A DNA stretch of 64,000 nucleotides from Gerris lacustris (Eukaryota; Arthropoda; Insecta; Hemiptera; Gerridae), in the NCBI GenBank assembly GCA_951217055.1, contig OX578284.1, positions 31,274,187 through 31,338,186 of the forward strand. The letters run 5' to 3'. A program made the position numbers and the translations under genes. The notes under the pieces were generated by a model that ran no database searches, had not been told where the DNA came from, and worked only from the letters and a program-made list of their open reading frames with translations. Of this stretch, positions 45,418 to 57,830 are shown one piece after another (the first letter of the stretch is position 1; each line of letters starts with the position of its first letter).

Positions 45418-47050
45418 CACTCAAAAAAGAGCTTTTACGAATTTTTACAAATATTCGTATTAATTGTTTCGTTATTCTTTAATAAACCAAGGAAAAATGA
45501 GGGTATCAACGAAGATTTGACAGTAGACTTTTACAGTTTTGATTATTAATTAGAAAACTATTTCTTTTTTTACAAAAGAAGTATGAACAGAAAAGGAGAA
45601 AGCAAAGAAAATGTGAATTCAGATAAATATACAGACAACGGTGAACGACGAAAAGAATTAACAAAGAGTGTAGCCAAAAATTAAAATAAAATGGTTTATT
45701 ATTATAATTAAAATAGGAGTCTATGAATAATCATTAGGAATTATGTTATATTATATGTATATAAGAAAGGGTGTTTTTTATCGCTTGATGAACGAATGAA
45801 TAGTGTAGGCTCAAGTTATATGTTTATATTTAATTAGGACCCCCGTTGCTTTGGTTTTTTTGGCTACTCAGAAGCATATCTTTATCAAAGAAAGATTCCA
45901 TTAATTATAATTAACAAAAAAAAAAAAGTATATATATCTATGTATAGATATACATAAAACTAACGCGTGTTGGATATAACAACACTATAATCCTTTTATT
46001 CCCGCACTACATATTTATTAAAAAAAATACGATAGACCAAAAAAACACGGAGCTAGATATTCGCGTTGTTCGAAGAAAACGGAACAAAAATTAAAATATA
46101 CAAGATATGATTTTTAAAAAATCACACATTCACCATTCATGATAGCTTAGCACGTTTGTTTCTGTGAAGAATCACTCTAAATAGACATTGAATGGTGTTC
46201 TAATTTTTGTTTTCTCCTCTTTTTTTACCTTTTAAAAATGCCTTGTTAAAAAAAAAAAAATCTTCCTCCCCCAAAAAAACAGAAGAAAGGAATTATAATA
46301 TATATGTGAGGAAATGGCAAATCCCACGTTATTATCTGCTTCAAAATTAATTATATTGATTTTTTTTTTTCGGCAACTTTTTTAGATGCATTTTTTACCA
46401 AAATAATATTTGATCTGAGAGTTATTATTAATAATGTTTATTGTTATTATTATTTTTTTTTAAGTGAAAATAGAAATCGTTCTTTATTTAACTTAATTCA
46501 TCAATAGGCTTTTAAAATCCATATTTAACACAACAGATCGTCAATATATATTTTTGATTAGTAATTACAGGTAATATTTTTTTGGGGGTACATCTATACA
46601 TGATTTTATTATAACTGTTAAGTCACTGGAGCAAATCCGTTTGTTTTACCTTGTATTTAATTATATTAAATAGGTTGTCGAATGCATGAGTGTGAATAGT
46701 TTTTCCTAATTAATGTATTCGTTAAAATACACTTTCTTAATTTCTTTATATGTTGTCATTTTTTTTAATATAATTAATTGCTTTATAAACTGTGCGTAAT
46801 TAAAATTGATTAATAATTTTATGATATTTATAAACGGATAGTTGATAAACATAACTTAAATTAAAACTTTTTTTCTTGAGTAATGTTTTTCACTTTTTCA
46901 TATATGAAGTAGTTAAAGGGTGAAAGTATTGTTTTGGAAATGTTACAATTTTTTTGGATTTTCCAAGTTTAATTAGGTATGAGCTTAGACTTTCATGATA
47001 GGATTTGTTTTAAGTAATCGAAGTATTCGCTTAATTTAGACTCAGCAACT
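45418..47050. other. AT-rich DNA without recognised genes
   Basis: No gene or repeat family recognised in this 1.6 kb. Confidence 0.5.
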
Positions 47051-47054
47051 CTTG

Positions 47055-47285
47055 TTGAATTCTTTTACAGGCTAAAACTATATTTTTGTGGAGAAAGTTT
47101 CTATTTTTTTTTACCAATTTCTTCTTTGATCAAATTCGAACCTCTGTATCAACTCGTACACTTATGCTTTCTCTTCTGTATACAATTAGACAATGTGTTC
47201 AACGTAAATTTCTCGACGGACAGACAAAGACTAGATTTTGGTCGAGGCAATTTTGGATTTTTTGGAAAATTGTGCTCTTCTGAAT
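47055..47285 (-). repeat. CTGTCCGTC-type interspersed repeat H, copy 2
   Basis: On the minus strand: TTTGTCTGTCCGTCGAGAAA, then ACGTTGAACACATTGTCTAA and GTACGAGTTGATACAGAGG, parallel to 44533-44620. The 65-codon plus-strand frame over it is not considered a gene. Confidence 0.6.
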
Positions 47286-47365
47286 GATCTGAATGTTCCG
47301 TTAATTTCGATAAGCTTGAAAGCAATGATAATTTCCTGAAAAATAAATTTAGTTTTTTTTATTAA

Positions 47366-47406
47366 AAAAATAAATAAATAAATAAATAAATAAAATAAAA
47401 TAAAAA
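47366..47406 (+). repeat. (TAAA)n microsatellite
   Basis: Seven or so TAAA/TAAAA units in an A-rich tract. Confidence 0.85.
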
Positions 47407-47424
47407 CCTTCCATAAATAATAAA

Positions 47425-47600
47425 TATTTTAAAAATGGTTCCGATGATTTTGATGAAAGTTTTATAATCTGGTCCATTTAAATACGAATCTAACTATGTA
47501 AGATTTTTCTCGGTAAAAATGTAGTTTTTGAGAAAACAGCTATAAACGTAGGCAGTGAAAAGCCTGGTTCGATTCCCCACTGGAGAGAAGTTTTTTTTTG
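47425..47600 (+). repeat. family F tail fragment joined to a tRNA-like box B
   Basis: GATGATTTTGATGAAAGTTT, CTGGTCCATTTAAATACGAA and AAAAATGTAGTTTTTGAGAA match the tail of family F. Immediately after it, GGTTCGATTCC (47566-47576) is a canonical pol III box B, but no box A or T-stem pairing can be found. Probably the edge of a decayed SINE. Confidence 0.5.
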
Positions 47601-47998
47601 GTAAATTTTGGTATAAGTTTTAATTAATTAAATTTAACCTCGAAAAATCGACAGAACTAATAAATGGAACACGATGGGAAAGACGGATTTTTAATTTATA
47701 TCTTTACTGTTGCTTTATCTTCTTCTTTTTTAAATAATACTTTCAATTATTGGGTCCTTTCAAGTTACTGGTTCATTTTCTATTTAAATAGCCTCAAAAA
47801 TCGAAAGATGCAATGTTAAAATTTCTTCGAAAATGGAAAAAAGAAGATAATTAAAGGGGGAAAAATTCAAACATCTAGAATTCCTACTAATGAATTCCAG
47901 AACGTATCATTTGCTTCCTGAATACTATTACTTTTTATAATTCTTCAGTACTGAAAAAAAAAAAAAAAAAAAAAAAAAATGATGAGACGAAGTAAAAA
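47601..47998. other. AT-rich DNA with poly-A run
   Basis: A homopolymer of about 25 A at 47955-47979 is the only structure. Confidence 0.6.
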
Positions 47999-47999
47999 T

Positions 48000-48460
48000 A
48001 ATTAAGTGGCGATGTAGCTTTAAACTGCTTGTATTCGCTTCTAGATGCACGGAGTTAAGAAGTGGGCGCTAGAGCGCATCAACACGTCTTCATGCCTAAC
48101 AATTACCGCTACTCTTCCTAAAAACCCGGTCCAGTTGATTTCTACTCTAAATCAACTAACATTGTAACCGTGTTCAACTCGAGCCTTGTTTGAATTGCCT
48201 TTAGGATTTCTCCGCTTGCTAACGAGTTGACCACGCTTGCCTTTGCTTTTCAACGCTTCTCGAGTCCTTTCTTTCTTCATTCTGAGTAACCCGACACTCC
48301 CTACTTCGTCTTCGTACTGCTACCGCTCATTACACATTCGAGTAAACCTCATTACCTTAAACTACTCTTCTTGAGGGGTCAGTTTCAACGACTGAGTGTT
48401 ACGGAATTAGCTACTTTAGTCTTAACTTACTACTTTTAGTACAGTAGTAGAGGTTAATAG
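48000..48460. other. G-to-C skew-switch island
   Basis: A short G-richer part (48000-48085, AGTGGGCGCTAGAGCGCATC) turns into a long C-over-G stretch; 48301-48360 has 19 C and 6 G by hand count. No frame or known RNA. Third clear member of the skew-switch set. Confidence 0.5.
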
Positions 48461-48801
48461 GATTTTCATCTTATCAAAGCATTAAGACCTCTTGTTATTG
48501 AGATACCTACATTAAATACATCCTAGATTAAGTTGTACTTTAAGTGAAATGGATAACATGTCCTCTTTTTAAGTGATAGTTTTCTAAGATACTAAGTTAA
48601 TACTAACTATTTATTCGTTTTTCCTAATTCTTCACTAATTGATAGATAATGAAGTTGTAAACTGTATCTTTTATCTTATTTTATATCAAATGTACTCGTA
48701 TATAAGTGTGTGGCACTGCTTGACTTCCTTTTTAGGCTTGAATAAAGCGATTAGGAAAGCAAATGAAAGTATTTGTTCTTCTTTTAACTTTTCTATTTAC
48801 G

Positions 48802-48804
<3 letters not shown>

Positions 48805-48895
<91 letters not shown>

Positions 48896-48928
48896 TGTAT
48901 GTGAGTGAGAGAGAGAGAGAGAGAGAAA
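48805..48928. repeat. (TA)n followed by (GA)n
   Basis: TA repeat to 48889, then a GT/GA transition and (GA)n at 48906-48926. The poly-Tyr/Ile frames over it are not genes. The (GA)n leads directly into the AGAGAAAGTATTG start of a family F copy. Confidence 0.95.
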
Positions 48929-49115
48929 GTATTGTAATGTTGGGAAAAATATATTTTGAGATGTTGATGAATTTTTAAACGTTTTACGTTTTAAGGTTGA
49001 TTAAATCCACAAAATTGGTATTTTTAAATTGCCTGTTTGTCTTGTCTATGAACATGCGTTGACCCTAAATTACTGGACCGATTTCATATTCAGACACACT
49101 AATGATTTACGCGAA
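48923..49115 (+). repeat. interspersed family F, 5' fragment
   Basis: AGAGAAAGTATTGTAATG, then GATGAATTTTTAAACGTTTT, ACATGCGTTGACCCTAAATT and ACTGGACCGATTTCATATTC. The copy is truncated after the 'CCGATTTC' step. Confidence 0.6.
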
Positions 49116-50330
49116 ACTTTTTCCTTTCTTCACCATACATTGTCATTTTCTGCGGTATCAGTTAAATATTAGCGTAATGTTAAGTTCGTGACCAGAATTA
49201 ACAATAAAAATAAAAGAGAAGTATAACAGTTTTTGAAATCTTTTTTGAATTCCGTTTCCAAAACAAAAAAAAAAATATATATATATATAAATACAATTCT
49301 TGTTATTTTTTTATTTTATTAACACTCATAATATATTATATTATATTCAATACATACATATATATATACAATAAACATAGTGTCTGTGTGTGTGTATGTA
49401 TATAACAGCACGAATGTATTTTTTTTAGTCCTTCTAAAAAATACATTTTTTCTTAAAATTGCTTCTGTTTGAAAATAATTTTCTTTGTATCTGATTTCAA
49501 ATTTATTTACAACTGATATTTTAATAATAATAAAAAATAAAAAATAACAAAATCTTAATATTTACGACATTAATGAACGTAAGATATTAGTCGAATTACA
49601 CTATTAAAAAGAAACGCTAATGTATAAACATACTCATGGTCATATATTACCAACAATTATACCAATTGTATATATAAAAATAATAATAATTAAAACTTAT
49701 TTTTTGGCATAGTGCTAAAGTTGAAGAATAATGACGCATATATGATAATTAATTATTCTTAAATGGTTGATATTATAATCATAGTTGTTTCTCACCAAGA
49801 TGGAGTTAACAGAGTGTGAAAATTTACATAGAAAACCTTCTCAATTCATTATTAATAACTCAAGACAATGATATTCAACACTGTGGAACCATCTTCTATG
49901 TTTGGTAACCAACCGTTTGATGTTTTAATTTTTAACTTACCTAGTTATAAATCTGTCAAAAATTGCATAATGGACTCGTATTAAAATATTAATATTATAT
50001 GAAATAAAAGTAAAGCTAGAATGGTAAATATCATTTACTTTATCATACATTTTAATTTATTTGAATTTAATTGTGTTTTTTTCAATACATTTGTATTGTT
50101 TTATATTATAAATAATATATATTAGCGCTCTTTATTTATCTAATAAGAACTCATTTAAATAACTTAGATAAAGTTTGTTTTAATAATTATTTCTGTAGAG
50201 ATATTTATTTATAGATGGATCTCAAAAATGACAAATTAATACTGCACATTTCAATTTCCTTAAATGAGATACTGTTTACAAATTATTCGAATTATTTTTA
50301 ATAGATAATATTGTCTTTTTTGGTTTCTTC
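49116..50330. other. AT-rich DNA without recognised genes
   Basis: No gene. A short (TA) run occurs at 49276-49288 and a TGTGTGTG patch near 49386. Confidence 0.5.
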
Positions 50331-50334
50331 GGAA

Positions 50335-50760
50335 AAGTTTTATAAACAATAGTTTTTAATTTGAATGGTTTCATTTTAATATTGGTGGTTTAAAATAGTT
50401 TGATGATAATGGATAATGGATGATAATCAAAAAGTTCCATATTAATTGTTATGGTAAAGAAGGTTTAATTTTGATTTGAATAGTTATAGAAGAAGTTAGA
50501 AATAGTTAACAAATTTCATGTTAATAGTTATGGTTAAGGAAGGTTAATTATTAATATTCATAGAGAACATTGAAGGGGTGGGCATTGTTTAAATTTTCTT
50601 GTAATTAGTCATGGTAAAAGGTTAAATTTTTATGTTAATAGTCACAGAAGAGTTTAGAAATGGTTAAAAGTTTCATATTAATAGTTATCGTCAAGGAAGG
50701 TTTCATTTTGATGTAAAAAGTGTTATAATAGATGTGTTATAATAGATATAATTTTCATGT
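50335..50760 (+). repeat. degenerate ~75-82-bp tandem repeat
   Basis: TTCCATATTAATTGTTATGG (50436), TTTCATGTTAATAGTTATGG (50515), TTTCTTGTAATTAGTCATGG (50597) and TTTCATATTAATAGTTATCG (50671) mark four units. Each continues with TAAAGAAGGTT or a variant and GAAGAGTTTAGAAATGGTTA. Confidence 0.75.
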
Positions 50761-51347
50761 TTGTTGATCGTCAATAATGTTTGTTAGAATTGGTTAAACA
50801 TTTGATATTTAAAGTAAGGCTTACACAAAATATTTTTTCATCTTTTGTTTTTAAATTCGGCATAAGTATAAGGAACTAATACTAGACGACCTTGTTCGGA
50901 TAGATATTTCAAATATATTAATTTCAAACTTACCTTCATTTTGCCATGATATTAAAATGCTACAGCCACCTTTAAGAAGATAATAAATTATAGTGCTAAT
51001 AGGTTTTTATTTAAGGTATTATTTAAATTTTCAAGTTGGTCTTGCTATAGCATTTCTTAAATAAATATTGTTTTATTCACTTTGTTTTATTTGTCGAGAT
51101 TCTGTTGCCACGTATAATAAACCTAATAATAAAGAGTCGCAGATAATGTTCTTATTTAGAGGATATATACAAGGTGGGCCAAAAGAAATACGCACTTTTT
51201 TGAACACTTATAGCTCAGCTTCTGTAATAGATAGAGATATGGGGTTTGCGGGGTCTGAAAACTACATTCTTCTACTTTAAATTCATATCTATAACTTTAG
51301 AAACTACTGGGTGTAAGCCATGCAATGAAAGTTAGAAATAGGGCCTT

Positions 51348-51381
51348 AAAAAGTCGTTGCCCGCCGGGGCAACGACTTTTT
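51348..51381. repeat. perfect 15-bp hairpin inside the mariner element
   Basis: AAAAAGTCGTTGCCC pairs exactly with GGGCAACGACTTTTT around a 4-base loop. It lies in the left-half stretch that has no partner in the right half, so it came in by a separate insertion or was lost from the other arm. Confidence 0.8.
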
Positions 51382-51542
51382 TTACGGCAACGATTACTAC
51401 CCAGTAATTGTTGTTTGGTACTATAGTTTTGATATAATATATTACCATATGGTGGAGGGGGAGGGGGGGTTCTTTGTAGGTAAGAGGTAGGAGTCCCTCA
51501 GTGTTATAAGTTATAACAAACATTGAAGATGTGTTAAGCACA

Positions 51543-51641
51543 ATGTTGCCTGAAATTGAAGATCAAATACTAAATTACATGTTTATGCAAGATAGTGCCC
51601 CGTCCCATCGTTCCTTGCAAACAATTCAATACTTGCAATAG
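51543..51641 (+). pseudogene. mariner-type transposase fragment
   Basis: The 32-codon frame contains NYMFMQDSAPSHRSLQTIQY. MQDxAPxH is the signature around the second catalytic Asp of mariner-type transposases. The frame stops with TAG at 51639, after which CPDF in the same frame is again family-like, so that stop is a disabling mutation. N-terminal DNA-binding domain and the other catalytic residues are absent. Confidence 0.78.
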
Positions 51642-52018
51642 CATTGCCCAGACTTCAGGCAACATTGTGCTTAACACATATTCAATGTTTGTTATATTAT
51701 AACACTGAGGGACTCCTACCTCTTACCTACAAATATCCTTCACCTTTTTTTAAGACCCTATTTTAAACCGCCATTGCATGGCTTTCACCCAATAGTTTTT
51801 AAAGTTATAGATAGGAAATTTAAAGTAGAAGAATGTAGTTTTCAGACCCCGCAAACCCCATATCTTTATCTATTGTAGATGCTGAGCTATAAGTGTTCAA
51901 AAAAGTGCAGTTTTTTTGGCCCACCCTGTATATGTGGGTCTTGAAGAAAAAGTTCAATCTATGAATAGTGCACAAGTAGAACAGTTATCGTTCAATGCTT
52001 CGCGGTATAAATCGGTAC

Positions 52019-52108
52019 CTACATAATAATATGTAAAGTGGCGTCCATCCGTTTGCGTACAGCTGATGAAGTGCTGCACCCAAACCGTGTCATTGTCATC
52101 CATTTCAT
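52019..52108 (-). pseudogene. possible transposase C-terminal relic
   Basis: A 29-codon minus-strand frame contains TSSAVRKRMDATLHI. This resembles the C-terminal helix preceding the GGHFEHLL-type end of some mariner transposases, but the final motif is missing. It lies outside the TA-bounded element at 51170, which argues for a separate older insertion. Weak call. Confidence 0.25.
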
Positions 52109-52129
52109 ATAGAAATGATTAAGCCCTTT

Positions 52130-54180
52130 CGCAGGACTATGCCCTTCATGGGTTGATTTTTTCGTTAATCTTTGATTTTTTTATTATTATTAATTTGGCA
52201 GGTTTTGTAAACATTTTATAACTTATATGAAAATCAATAAGCTAAACATTCTAAGTTACTAGTTCATAGACATTCCTTGAGATAGTTAGATTGGGTTAAG
52301 TTACCTTGATTATAGATTTTTAAAAAATATTTTATACAGATATAGTTAACCAATAGTGACAGTTATAGAATAACTATGTAATTTCAGAAAAATATCCCAA
52401 ACTTTTGACAATAACCACTAAGGATTGAATAAAAAAATTTATTAGCAAGAACAGGATGGAATAGTAATCTTCTAGTCAGCTTGAAGATGACCCAAAGAGG
52501 GCTCTAAATATTGCAAAAGTGAGCTTTTAATTTTTTCCTTTAGACGTTACTATTAATTAGAATTAAATACAAGGAAACAAACCATTCTGACTAAACAATT
52601 TAATTTATATTTGAAGAAGGCATTTGACATCGAATTATTTGAACCTTCCTTGAAGTTTATTTCACTTTGTGTATAAAATTATTAATATACCCTCCAATTT
52701 TAGTCCTACCATGATCAAATACAATAAGGCTAAAATTGTACTTCTGCCGATAATATAATTAGAGACTTAAGTTCTAAGCCTATATTGATTAGTCAAATAA
52801 AATGACTTTATTGTAAAAGGTAATTTTCACAATATAGTACAAAATTTATCTTTTCTCATCATAAACTATAATAATATAATTTAAAAAAAAAAAAAAAAAT
52901 CTCGAATTCTTCCTGAAAACTAAAAAAAAATTATGGATAACAAATTAGAAATGAAGCCTTTAAAATAATTAGGTATAACTCATCTAACATTGTCAACAAT
53001 TATTTAATAATTACTAATGTATACTCTCTTTATCGTTCAAAATTTTTATATTTTTTCTTTTGTTGTTTTCCCAAATTGTTTATTCATCTTGATTATAATT
53101 TATTTCAAAAACAATAAAACCATTGTTTTGGCTGTTTAAGATGCAGTAGTATAATATATATATACTTTTTTTAACATAAGTATTAAAATAAAAATAATTA
53201 AGTTTAAAATACAAAGAAAGAATAATTATGTGCAGTCGAATTTTATATTATTTTCTAGATTAATGAATATTGTACATATAAACATATACAACATGAGAAA
53301 GTGTGCATTTTTTTTATATAAAAAAGGATCATATATAACGGTTTATATTTTTAATTTATATTATAAAATGTTAATATTTAAAATGTATTTTTACCATTTA
53401 TATTATTTCGTGAAATCATTACATCGACCTCGAATCAATTTATAATGTATTATAAAGAAACAAATAGTATTAAATAATTAAAATTTATTCTAAATAATAA
53501 AAAAGAACTTTGGTTTTGCACGTTTATAAATTTTATCGATATAATTGAATTGTTTGACATACGGTGAGATATTAGGACTTGATTTTTTAACGCAAAAAAA
53601 TCATCGTGCATTTTCATTGCATGGTCACAAAACGAATCTAAATTTATGTAGATTTATTTGTTTCTTGCAGACCCTGTCCTAATTCCATTACATTTTCATT
53701 TATATGTAGTCATTTTTCACTATTCCTTTTTTTAAAAAAAAATTATATTATAATACTTAGTTTATTTCTTTAATTTGGATTTTAATGAAATTAGGGTTCA
53801 TGTGATAGAATATTATATTATTCGTTGCATTCTAAGACTAGACGAATGGTTAATGTTTACTGCATAAAATAGTCTGCCAATTTGTGGGGGGATATAACTT
53901 CCTCGTGTCTTTTTTTTATATTTTTCTCTTTTGACGCTTCAATTCCATCGCTAAATATAAGTATTAATTTAAAAAAAAAAAAACATAATGAACGCAGACG
54001 GTTGAATTTAATATTGGAGCATCTGTAGGTTACATTCGATGAAACATCAATTTTTTTAAAAAATCAGATGAGTACTTTTAAAAATGTGGAAGAGAAACAA
54101 TAGAATAATAAAGCACAGAAGATTGAAACTTATATATTATATAATCAACAATGAACTAATTATGACCTACCACCCAAATT
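52130..54180. other. AT-rich DNA without recognised genes
   Basis: No gene; the 71-codon frame at 53230-53445 is low complexity. Poly-A runs occur near 52881 and 53970. Confidence 0.5.
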
Positions 54181-54184
54181 TCAT

Positions 54185-54640
54185 TTAAATTATACGATTA
54201 GTTTCTATAATAGGGTGTGGTTTGAAAAAATTATGAACGGTAGACAGACACGAGACCAGAAATATTTGTCTAGCAATACATTGATGTTGTCTTGAATAGG
54301 AGACATTAATTATCACAATTCTTCCTTTACCTTCAGTAAGATCGGAAGCAATAAAATATAATGAGGTCATTTTCAACATATGAATAACAATAAAAAAAGT
54401 TAGCTGATGCTCAAGAGGAGGCATGTGTGTAAAAGTTTGCCATTAACACGGAACCATCTGTGGCCTAACTTCGACACATCCAACGAATCGGACAAAATAG
54501 TTTCCAAAATACGAGTGTGATGAGCGATAAACCGAAGATAGAAATGAGACAATGAATGTTCTCTAGTTTCTAAAACACATTTTGGTTAAAGAAACTTTGA
54601 AATCGGAGAAGAAGTTGTTTTTATTGATACCGAACTGTTG
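54185..54640 (+). repeat. interspersed copy related to 4430-4660
   Basis: TTCCTTTACCTTCAGTAAGA parallels TTCCGTTACCTCCCGTAAGC at 4624; GGAACCATCTGTGGCCTAAC parallels ACCATCTGTGGGCTAAT at 4417; TTTCTAAAACACATTTTGG parallels GTCTGAAACACATTTCTGT at 4546. The order is permuted relative to 4.4-4.6 kb, as expected when both are slices of a tandem family. A minus-strand 79-codon frame is a shadow. Confidence 0.55.
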
Positions 54641-54707
54641 ATGACATGACAGAAATATTGATTTACCTTATTATATAATTTTATCTAATCTAAACGTTTG
54701 TAAAAAG

Positions 54708-54709
<2 letters not shown>

Positions 54710-54803
<94 letters not shown>
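54710..54803. repeat. (TA)n microsatellite
   Basis: About 93 bases of uninterrupted TA. Confidence 0.95.
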
Positions 54804-54804
<1 letters not shown>

Positions 54805-54959
54805 TTAAAATTCATATGATTAAATATAAAACCAGGTATAACTAATTATTTTATATTTACGTATATCTAATTTGTTTACACATTTTCAAAATTAACATTT
54901 TTCGCAAGATATTCGTAAATGTTTACGTGTGTAAAATTATGCGTGTCCTTTTATCTTCA

Positions 54960-55260
54960 TAAGAAACGTACTTTAAGAAAGAGATTAGGCCTCACTGTGT
55001 AGAATATTGTGCTAGTCCTGTTTTAAGGTGCCCCTGTCCCAGATAGGTTCTAATCTTAAAAAGACTATCTCTATATGTTGTAGGCCTGAGCAGATACGAG
55101 TTCTTTATAAAGTCCTCCAACTCGTTTTGCCGTTCTCTATTCTCATCTAGCTTCTCGTCTCGTATTACTTCTCTTTCGTAATCTTTTCGCGTTGGGTAAA
55201 GGTCTTGAGATCTTTTGACATTGTATTCTGCTCACGCGAAACTAAAAATTCCTCATGGTT
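54960..55260. other. GC-richer, pyrimidine-biased island
   Basis: A purine-leaning start (54960-55000) is followed by T/C-rich sequence to 55260 (CTCTATTCTCATCTAGCTTC type words). No frame or RNA gene recognised. A weaker member of the skew-switch set. Confidence 0.4.
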
Positions 55261-57640
55261 TTCGTATTAAATCACGCTTATTTCCTTGAATATATAATAA
55301 AACTTTTATCAATTATTATAAAAAGCTATTGTAATTATTCAATAACTTTTATTACTAAAACTAAATTACTCATATAAATCCTTTTGTATATTAATAATTC
55401 TATAATTATTGCTTGCAATTAAAATATTAAATGCGTTTACATAGATAAGAATATTGTTGAGTTCAATCCATTAATGCAATAAGGTTTTAGTAATTAAATA
55501 AATTTTAATTACTGCTTCCCATTTTTATCCACAAAACAAGCTATTGAGGTTTTCTACCAAATAACCGATCAATTTTGGTCTTTGAGTTTTTTTCCTGTAA
55601 GTTCAACGTAATCTCAGTAGAAAACAACTAATTTTATATGATTTTGGTCTGTTTTTTCTTTATGAGTTCAAGCAATATTATTTCTATTATTTTGCAGTTC
55701 ATGTAAAGTTAAAGTTTTATTATTACTGTCTATGATATACAAAGCTTTCGTATCGATTTAATATGAATATTTTTTTTTTTTTTTTAAATTATGTTTCTAA
55801 CATTATGATTTTTTCTTTGGCATTAAAGATTCTGATGTGTCTGACCTATTCGGATAATTTCAAAGACTTTTTATTACCCTTCTATTACTTTCCTTATACT
55901 CGGATATTCCTGTAACATTATATAAAAATGAATCAAGATACAATCATGGTATTACCTGTAGTAGTTAGAAGATATACTAGAGTTTTATATTTATTTTCCA
56001 AACCTTTCTTTCTGTCTATTACATAGTGAGACATCATGCTATATTAGAAAATATTTTTTTCTTTGTTCGTTTAGCTCACGAAATTCATCTTTTACCTTCT
56101 TGTTAAAAAGATTCATCTTTAACATCTTTCTTAAACTTCTAAAAAAAAGGACAGGTTTCTAATTCTACAAGTTCAAATCCATCTTGACCTATCCCATCTT
56201 ATCCTTTAACTGAACTCAAAAAATTTTTAGAACACAAAATAACTAACCTATCATTATACTGCAAGGAGGGAAAAAATGGAGTCTTTAAAACTAAAAAAAA
56301 AAATTCTTCAACGCTCTAAAATTCCTATCAAAATAAGAGATTTTAACTTTAGATAACTAATAAAAAGTCATACTTCAGGGAAATTAACTATAAAACCTAT
56401 AATGAAATACTGTAAGGGTAGAATTTTGCAAGTCTATATAATAATTATTATATATTTTTTTCTATATAACCTATTAATTATTTGTTTAAAGATATAAAAC
56501 TTGTGGAACAAAAGAAAGAATAAAAACCTATTAAGAAAGATAAAATTATTATATTTGGAAATTTATTTTTTTAAGTTATATAGTTACAAATTACTGATAT
56601 TTTATGATAGATTAGTTCTTTAATTATTTTTTGATTTATATTATTGGTAGACTTTTTTATTTTATTTTATTTAATTATTTTTCTTTTTTTGCAGAAAAAA
56701 ATTAATTAAAAGGTTTTAATAATTATAATGAATAATAGAAAATTTGTTCAGTAAATAATTGTAGAAATACTAATAAAGCAGATATCTATCATATGTGAAA
56801 AAGATGTTTTAATTTAGCCAAATTAGTTGTTTTACAGTAGTAAAACTTTTTAGTTAACAGTTTAAATTAATGATCATTAACTGTTAACTTATTAAGGTTG
56901 ATTAATATTTATTTACAGCTTATATTCGTAATCTACAGACATCCAGATTATTCTATCTTAAAAAAGACAGCGAGTTACCCGCATGTAAGTTTATTCAACC
57001 TGTCAAAATATTATAGGAAACTAAAAATGTTCACTATAAAAGTGAATAATTTATTAGGTAATATCAAAAGTTTCTAACTAATATTAGGTAATGAAGGAAA
57101 GTGAATTTCTATCAGTTGCAAAATTATATAAAATAATGCAAATTTTATAAAAACAAATAATAATCATAATTTTACTTTAGCATTGAATACTTTAATAAAG
57201 ATCCTCTTTATAGCATGAACATTTCAATAAATATGATATTTCTACCGTTAGAGATTTCGTGAGAGTTTTAAATCTATTCTTGCTTGATAAGCGTTGAGAA
57301 AGTATTGTTACTTGAGTAATTAAAAGTAATAAATAATTTTACTTGATTAACTTTGACCCAATGAATAATTTAGTAGAGATCTTCTACATAGCGTTGACTT
57401 CTTTTTAACTCCGGCCGTGACAGATTTTAAGATGGGTTGATTCTTTTCATGCCCTGTTATGCGTAATGATCTCCCTCGTCAGTAATGAATAGCAAATTTA
57501 TTATAAAAATTCAATTTAATTGAAGTAAAAAGTAAAAATCCCGCTTTTAAAATTAGGCAAGAAATAATACTACTCCTCGAAACACTAGTACAGAAATATG
57601 GATTCAAAGATAAGTCTCTTTACGTAAAATACTACTTGTT
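55261..57640. other. AT-rich DNA without recognised genes
   Basis: No gene. A fragment with AACCGATCAATTTTGGTC and TTTGAGTTTTTTTC at 55563-55595 shares the GATCAATTT...TTTGAGTT order with the tandem repeat at 62330-62510. Confidence 0.45.
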
Positions 57641-57644
57641 TATT

Positions 57645-57830
57645 TATCAAAGCTATACTTTCGGCTTTAATAAGGTCATTGTCAATGCCTTCATTAGTGA
57701 TAATGATAATGGAAGAACTAGAGTTACATTAATAATACAATGTGAAGGGTAGGTATGAGTTTACATTATTACATTATTTTATTTTTACATTATTTGTTTG
57801 AGATCAATGTAAGACTCCGTATTCTTGATA
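57645..57830 (+). repeat. hairpin repeat family E, copy 3
   Basis: ATACTTTCGGCTTTAATAAG then GTCATTGTCAATGCC matches the hairpin copies at 952 and 1930. GAGATCAATGTAAGACTCC at 57799 matches GAGACCAACGTAAGACTT at 2152, so the shared body is about 170-230 bp long. Confidence 0.5.

Larger units (their letters stand above)
51170..51928. mobile_element. foldback mariner-like element, 759 bp
   Basis: Flanked by TA on both sides (51168-51169 and 51929-51930). Ends CAAGGTGGGCCAAAAG and, reverse-complemented, CAGGGTGGGCCAAAAA. The two halves are inverted copies of each other over most of their length: outer arms 51170-51347 with 51760-51928, inner arms about 51473-51554 with 51655-51735. The left half has an extra ~115 bp with a strong hairpin. 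Between the inner arms is a transposase relic. No autonomous coding capacity. TIR type, TA sites and relic together indicate Tc1/mariner. Confidence 0.8.

Noticed and set aside
47560..47590. tRNA gene around GGTTCGATTCC
   Set aside because: The bases on either side of the loop do not form a T-stem and no upstream arms exist.
48763..48978. Tyr/Ile-repeat open frames over (TA)n tracts here and at 12455, 13260, 13990 and 37510
   Set aside because: They are translations of TA microsatellites and have no coding support.
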